Below, one piece after another: positions 14,053 to 16,960 of a stretch of 16,960 nucleotides of DNA; the first letter of the stretch is position 1, and each line of letters opens with the position of its first letter. The stretch lies in contig SLOZ01000108.1 of assembly GCA_007132255.1 (NCBI GenBank), positions 1-16,960 of the forward strand, in the 5' to 3' direction. The DNA comes from Limnochordia bacterium. Lineage in GTDB: Bacteria; Bacillota; Limnochordia; Darwinibacteriales; B1SED10-159. A model generated the notes under the pieces. That model did no database searches. It was not told where the DNA came from and worked only from the letters and a program-made list of their open reading frames with translations. A program made the position numbers and the translations under genes.

Positions 14053-15339
14053 TTAACGCTTGAGATTAACCAGTTCTTGCAGCATTTCATCCGACGACGT
14101 AATGATTCGTGAGTTAGCCTGAAACCCGCGCTGGGTAATAATCATGTTCGTGAATTCTTGACTAAGGTCAACATTCGACATTTCTAAGGCGCTGGGCGAG
14201 ATAGCTCCAAAGCCGCCACTGCCCGCGGCTCCAAAAATGGTATCGCCCGAATTACTGCTCTCCGAGAACATGGTGTTGCCAGCCTTACTCAACCCGGCGG
14301 CGTTGGGAAAACGAGCCAAAGCCACCTGCCACAAAGGCCTCGTGAGTCCGTTAGAGTAGCTGCCGGTGACCACTCCAGATTGGTCAACCGTGAAACTTTC
14401 CAAAACGCCACTGCGGTAGCCGTTGACATTCTGCACGATGGCTGTGGTGTCCTCAGCGTAGGAAGTAAGCTGGGTAAAGTCTAGGCTAATTTCAATATCT
14501 TCCACACCGCCGCCCAAGGCGGCGGCCGGGATGGTGAAGGGCGCTTGTGGGTCATCCGCAGTATTGGCACCGTTTGAGTTGAAGGTGATTGTTCCGCCAG
14601 GGTTGCCTGTGACAGGCTGACCTCCAACATCATTGATCGTGTAATCCCAAGTATCTACACCGGTCTGCTCAAAGGTTATGAGGACATCGACGCGACCACC
14701 CCGAGAATCAAATGCTGAAAACTGCCGATCAACGGTGAGTCGATTATCGGGGTCATAACGGCCATCAAGGTTACCCGTCATTGTCACGCTGTCCGTAGCT
14801 CGACCGGGAATTCGATCCTCGGTATTGATGTAGATATCCTGCAAATTACCAGCTTGAGCTTCTCTTGGCCGATACTGGTCCGTCCCCGGAATACTTTCAA
14901 ACGCATAACCCTGCACTCGGAGCCCGTTGACTAGACTGACAAGGTTGCCTTGATCCTCGAGACTGGCTTCGGTGGCGCTGAGGCCAAACATGCCAGCTCG
15001 GGTATAGAGGCGTTGGTCACCGGAGCCCAGAATAAAGAATCCGTCGCCTTCGATGGCCATATCCGTTATATTGCCCGTGGACTCCGTGTTACCTTGACTG
15101 TGCAGCACATCTATACTTCCCAGCTGCACGCCTAAGCCGACCTGCTGCGGATTGGTTCCGCCGCGTTCGGCCGTCGGTGTCGAGGATCCCTGTATTGTCT
15201 GGCTCAGCATTTCTTGAAATGAGGCTCGCGACGATTTGTATCCATACGTGTTAACATTTGCGATGTTATTACCGATGACATCCATGCGCACTTGGTGCGT
15301 ACGCAGTCCAGAGACACCGGCGAACATTGACCGCATCAT
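14053..15339 (-). CDS. flgE: FlgE, flagellar hook protein (428 aa)
   Basis: FlgE polymerises to form the hook that joins rod and filament. The N-terminal rod-like motif MMRSMFAGVSGLRTHQVRMD with IGNNIANVNTYGYKSSR is diagnostic. The body has DMAIEGDGFFIL and TRAGMF, as in the hook/rod family. The C-terminal segment LEMSNVDLSQEFTNMIITQR with GFQANSRIITSSDEMLQELV is the conserved coiled-coil end. A variable, Gly/Asp/Asn-rich central domain fits a surface-exposed region. The ATG at 15339 has AAGGAGGA 8 nt upstream. A TTG two codons upstream is unlikely. Confidence 0.96.
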   Translation of the reverse strand: MMRSMFAGVSGLRTHQVRMDVIGNNIANVNTYGYKSSRASFQEMLSQTIQGSSTPTAERGGTNPQQVGLGVQLGSIDVLHSQGNTESTGNITDMAIEGDGFFILGSGDQRLYTRAGMFGLSATEASLEDQGNLVSLVNGLRVQGYAFESIPGTDQYRPREAQAGNLQDIYINTEDRIPGRATDSVTMTGNLDGRYDPDNRLTVDRQFSAFDSRGGRVDVLITFEQTGVDTWDYTINDVGGQPVTGNPGGTITFNSNGANTADDPQAPFTIPAAALGGGVEDIEISLDFTQLTSYAEDTTAIVQNVNGYRSGVLESFTVDQSGVVTGSYSNGLTRPLWQVALARFPNAAGLSKAGNTMFSESSNSGDTIFGAAGSGGFGAISPSALEMSNVDLSQEFTNMIITQRGFQANSRIITSSDEMLQELVNLKR

Positions 15340-15368
15340 AGGCAAGTTCCTCCTTGTTCTACGAAAGG

Positions 15369-15392
15369 TCTGCCGTCAATCATTCCGGCAGA
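15369..15392 (-). repeat. Stem-loop in the flgE leader
   Basis: On the minus strand TCTGCCG pairs with CGGCAGA (7 bp, 10-nt loop), about 30 nt before the flgE start and just upstream of its ribosome binding site. It lies in the 93-nt gap after the TIGR02530-type gene. It could stabilise the message or affect flgE translation. No T run follows, so it is not a terminator. Confidence 0.5.
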
Positions 15393-15432
15393 ACGGGGGC
15401 TTCCTTAACGGTCCAGCCCATTCGTAATGGTT

Positions 15433-15834
15433 TTATCGTACTTCTTTGCTGACTACAGCACTATCGATGTTCGTAAAAACGTTATCCGCCATTTGTTCGT
15501 TATCCAAAGCTGTAATCACGGTCTGGTTCCGGACACTGACGACGAAGGCCAAATCATCAACGAGGATCAATGACTCTTTACTGCCCTTACCGGCCGCCTT
15601 ATCTACAGCTTCCTGCAGCCGCTCCATTTGGCCATCGGACAATGCGATTCCTCGGTGCGCCAGTCGCTTCAAGGCGTGTGCAGAAAACTTAAGCTCGGAC
15701 GTCTGGAGCTGTTGGTCCAACAGTTTCTGAAATGACGCTTCGTTAGCGCCCGCATGCGGTGCCTTTTGCGGTTGTTTGACGGGTTTCCCCGGTTGAATCG
15801 GGATGCCGCGGGGAATCTGAAAATCATGACTCAT
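15433..15834 (-). CDS. Flagellar operon protein, TIGR02530 type (133 aa)
   Basis: A conserved but poorly understood family found in Bacillota flagellar operons next to flgD and flgE. The first ~45 residues are Pro/Gln/Lys-rich. The C-terminal half carries the family core FSAHALKRLAHRGIALS followed by LQEAVDKAAGKGSKESLILV and DDLAFVVSVRNQTVITALD. No signal peptide or membrane segment is seen. The ATG at 15834 has GGGAGGCG about 6 nt upstream and overlaps the end of flgD by 11 nt. A further upstream in-frame start (15891) lies deep inside flgD and is rejected. Location between hook-cap and hook genes suggests a hook-assembly accessory role; this is inference. Confidence 0.9.
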   Translation of the reverse strand: MSHDFQIPRGIPIQPGKPVKQPQKAPHAGANEASFQKLLDQQLQTSELKFSAHALKRLAHRGIALSDGQMERLQEAVDKAAGKGSKESLILVDDLAFVVSVRNQTVITALDNEQMADNVFTNIDSAVVSKEVR

Positions 15835-16267
15835 GGTTCTCGCCTCCCTGCGAAATGCTGACGACTTCTCCGAAATCGTACAATCGTCCATCCACCTGAA
15901 TCATCGGCCAAGCGTCACGGAACTGTACACCCTGCACAGTGCCAAACAGGTTTTCGCCGGTTCGGGTCATCAGTTCTACTTGTTTGCCCAGCATATTCAT
16001 GGCCTGACCCAAGGCTGTCAGCTGCTGCTGTGCTTCCATCATTTCACCCATGGTCGTGTTCAGGTTTTGCATTTGTTCTAGACTGCTAAATTGGGCTAGC
16101 TGTGCCACAAATTCTTGATCTTGAACGGGGTTAATGGGATCCTGGTACCGTAGTTGCGTGGTCAATAGCCGCAGAAAGTCATCCTTGCCCAGAACGTCCT
16201 TGTTGACGGCATCAGAGAAGGCTGTCTGGCGAGTTTGCCCTGAAGACGCTGCCACTCCATAGAACAT
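15824..16267 (-). CDS. flgD: FlgD, hook capping protein (147 aa)
   Basis: FlgD caps the growing hook to let FlgE subunits assemble. The N-terminal half has the family signature LGKDDFLRLLTTQLRYQDPI with NPVQDQEFVAQLAQFSSLEQM. The C-terminal part is short (MNMLGKQVELMT onward), typical of the abbreviated FlgD of Bacillota, which lacks much of the Ig-like/tudor region of the enterobacterial protein. The ATG at 16267 has GGAGGTGA 7 nt upstream, overlapping the fliK stop. It overlaps the next gene by 11 nt. Confidence 0.95.
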   Translation of the reverse strand: MFYGVAASSGQTRQTAFSDAVNKDVLGKDDFLRLLTTQLRYQDPINPVQDQEFVAQLAQFSSLEQMQNLNTTMGEMMEAQQQLTALGQAMNMLGKQVELMTRTGENLFGTVQGVQFRDAWPMIQVDGRLYDFGEVVSISQGGENHES

Positions 16268-16281
16268 GTATTCGTCACCTC

Positions 16282-16960
16282 CTATATACGGACATTTACG
16301 GTTCCATCGGCAGAGATACTGCTTTTTTTGCTTGGTGAAGTTTCATGGCCTAAAGCGTGTTCAGCGGACGCATCCGCGGTTCTATGGTTTGACGCCGACA
16401 TTCCTGGGTGCGCTTCCTGCTGCTGTTCGGGGGTGTATTGCCCCGAATCGCCGCCGACATCAACCGACACGTGTTCGATGTTCAATCCCATTTCTTCCAG
16501 GTTCGAACGCAACTGTCCGAGTTGGGATTGAATGACTTCTCGCACAGTCTGGTTTTCAGCAGCAAACTGGGCCGTAACAACACCCTGTTCCACAACGATG
16601 CGAATGCGAACATTACCGAGAAACTCTGGCTGTAGTTGGATGCGCACCTCGCCGCGTTCAGCTGTTGTGATCAGTTGCATGCGATCCACAATCTGCGCTG
16701 TTACTTCCTCCGGTATAACCGAACGCAGATTCACTGACTCAATGGGTCCCTCTTGCGGAGAGTGCATGGGCTGCAGAACAGCGCTTTGAGGAGGCATCGT
16801 CCCGTTAGGATTCTCCATTCGTGAAAGAGATGGATCGGAGTCAGGCGCTGTCGTCTGTGAGCGCTGGTCGAGTCGAACAGTTTCTTCGAGCGTCTCCGCT
16901 CGCTGCTCGCTGGGCCACAGCAGTGACTTGTTTTCAGCAGCAAACTGGGCCGTAACAACA
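16282..16960 (-). CDS. fliK: FliK, flagellar hook-length control protein, C-terminal part (runs off right edge)
   Basis: FliK measures hook length and triggers the FlhB switch. In the frame that ends with TAG at 16282, the reading frame stays open to the right edge, so the gene is 5'-truncated here. The C-terminal Flg_hook-type domain (roughly 16700-16440) includes RGEVRIQLQPEFLGNVRIRI followed by VVTAQFAAENQTVREVIQSQ, the LxPxxLGxVxV pattern of FliK. A disordered, Gln/Ser/His-rich tail follows, ending ISADGTVNVRI. An internal ATG at 16818 is not needed as a start, because the frame continues upstream with a low-complexity linker (EQRAETLEETVRLDQRSQ). Upstream of that, at the very edge, the peptide VVTAQFAAEN appears again (see repeats), so the N-terminal-most residues may not be trustworthy. 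Confidence 0.88.
   Translation of the reverse strand, partial: VVTAQFAAENKSLLWPSEQRAETLEETVRLDQRSQTTAPDSDPSLSRMENPNGTMPPQSAVLQPMHSPQEGPIESVNLRSVIPEEVTAQIVDRMQLITTAERGEVRIQLQPEFLGNVRIRIVVEQGVVTAQFAAENQTVREVIQSQLGQLRSNLEEMGLNIEHVSVDVGGDSGQYTPEQQQEAHPGMSASNHRTADASAEHALGHETSPSKKSSISADGTVNVRI
16552..16582 (-). repeat. 31-bp direct repeat, internal copy in fliK
   Basis: This 31-base segment (beginning gttttcagcagcaaactggg on the plus strand) is identical to the last 31 bases of the window (16930-16960). It encodes VVTAQFAAEN in the FliK C-terminal domain, where it fits the family pattern. The match ends at 16551/16929 on the left; its right end cannot be seen because the other copy is cut by the window edge. 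Confidence 0.97.
16930..16960 (-). repeat. 31-bp direct repeat, copy at the right window edge
   Basis: Identical to 16552-16582, same orientation, offset 378 bp (126 codons, frame kept). In the fliK frame it again reads VVTAQFAAEN but is followed by KSLLWPSEQRAETLEE rather than by QTVREV. It is either a true internal duplication in fliK or the shared k-mer at which an assembler ended the contig. Confidence 0.97.

Noticed and set aside
16731..16958. Separate short minus-strand frame at the right edge
   Set aside because: It overlaps the fliK frame, which is the one that continues into the recognisable FliK domain.
1..16960. Mobile elements, CRISPR arrays, tRNA genes or defence genes
   Set aside because: No transposase or integrase reading frame, no regularly spaced repeats and no cloverleaf-like sequence were seen; gene content is almost continuous flagellar and housekeeping.

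Overview
All supported genes lie on the minus strand, so the window reads right to left. It holds most of a large flagellar operon of a Bacillota-type (Firmicutes) organism, followed by the translation and nucleotide genes rpsB, tsf and pyrH. The sigD-type sigma factor, then a SwrB/YlxL-like membrane protein, then rpsB-tsf-pyrH is the Bacillus/Clostridia order. The strong AGGAGG-type ribosome binding sites, the 'flagellar operon protein' of the TIGR02530 type, the short FlgD and the FlhF-FlhG pair point the same way. Base composition is roughly balanced. I cannot name a genus; a deep-branching or thermophilic clostridial or limnochordial lineage is a guess.

Layout in transcription order (right to left): partial fliK, flgD, TIGR02530-type gene, flgE (hook length control, hook cap, hook). 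Then motA and motB (stator), fliL, fliN (C-ring), fliO, fliP, fliQ, fliR, flhB, flhA (flagellar type III export gate). Then flhF and flhG (SRP-like GTPase and MinD-like ATPase that place and count flagella). A ~190-nt gap follows, then a PilZ/YcgR-like c-di-GMP brake protein, the sigma-28 gene, an 88-aa basic protein of unknown function and a SwrB-like protein. A good sigma-A promoter (TTGATT-17-TATACT) begins inside the end of the swrB-like gene and drives rpsB (S2). Next come a terminator/attenuator, tsf (EF-Ts), a second strong terminator and the start of pyrH.

Many genes overlap by 4-11 nt or are separated by a few bases, with each ribosome binding site inside the previous gene, so one polycistronic, translationally coupled message is likely. 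No terminator was seen between the flagellar genes and rpsB, so flagellar transcripts may run into the ribosomal genes, as the gene order also allows in Bacillus.

The main surprises are absences and one repeat. There is no flbD between flgE and motA; a perfect 10-bp hairpin sits there. There is no fliM, no FliY-type phosphatase and no cheY between fliL and fliO; only a short FliN is present. There is no che block between flhG and the sigma gene. At the right edge, the last 31 bases exactly repeat a 31-base segment of fliK 378 bp away in the same frame. This is either an internal FliK duplication or a contig-end assembly signature. I found no mobile element, CRISPR array, tRNA or defence system, and no clearly new system; the window is mostly a conserved flagellar locus.
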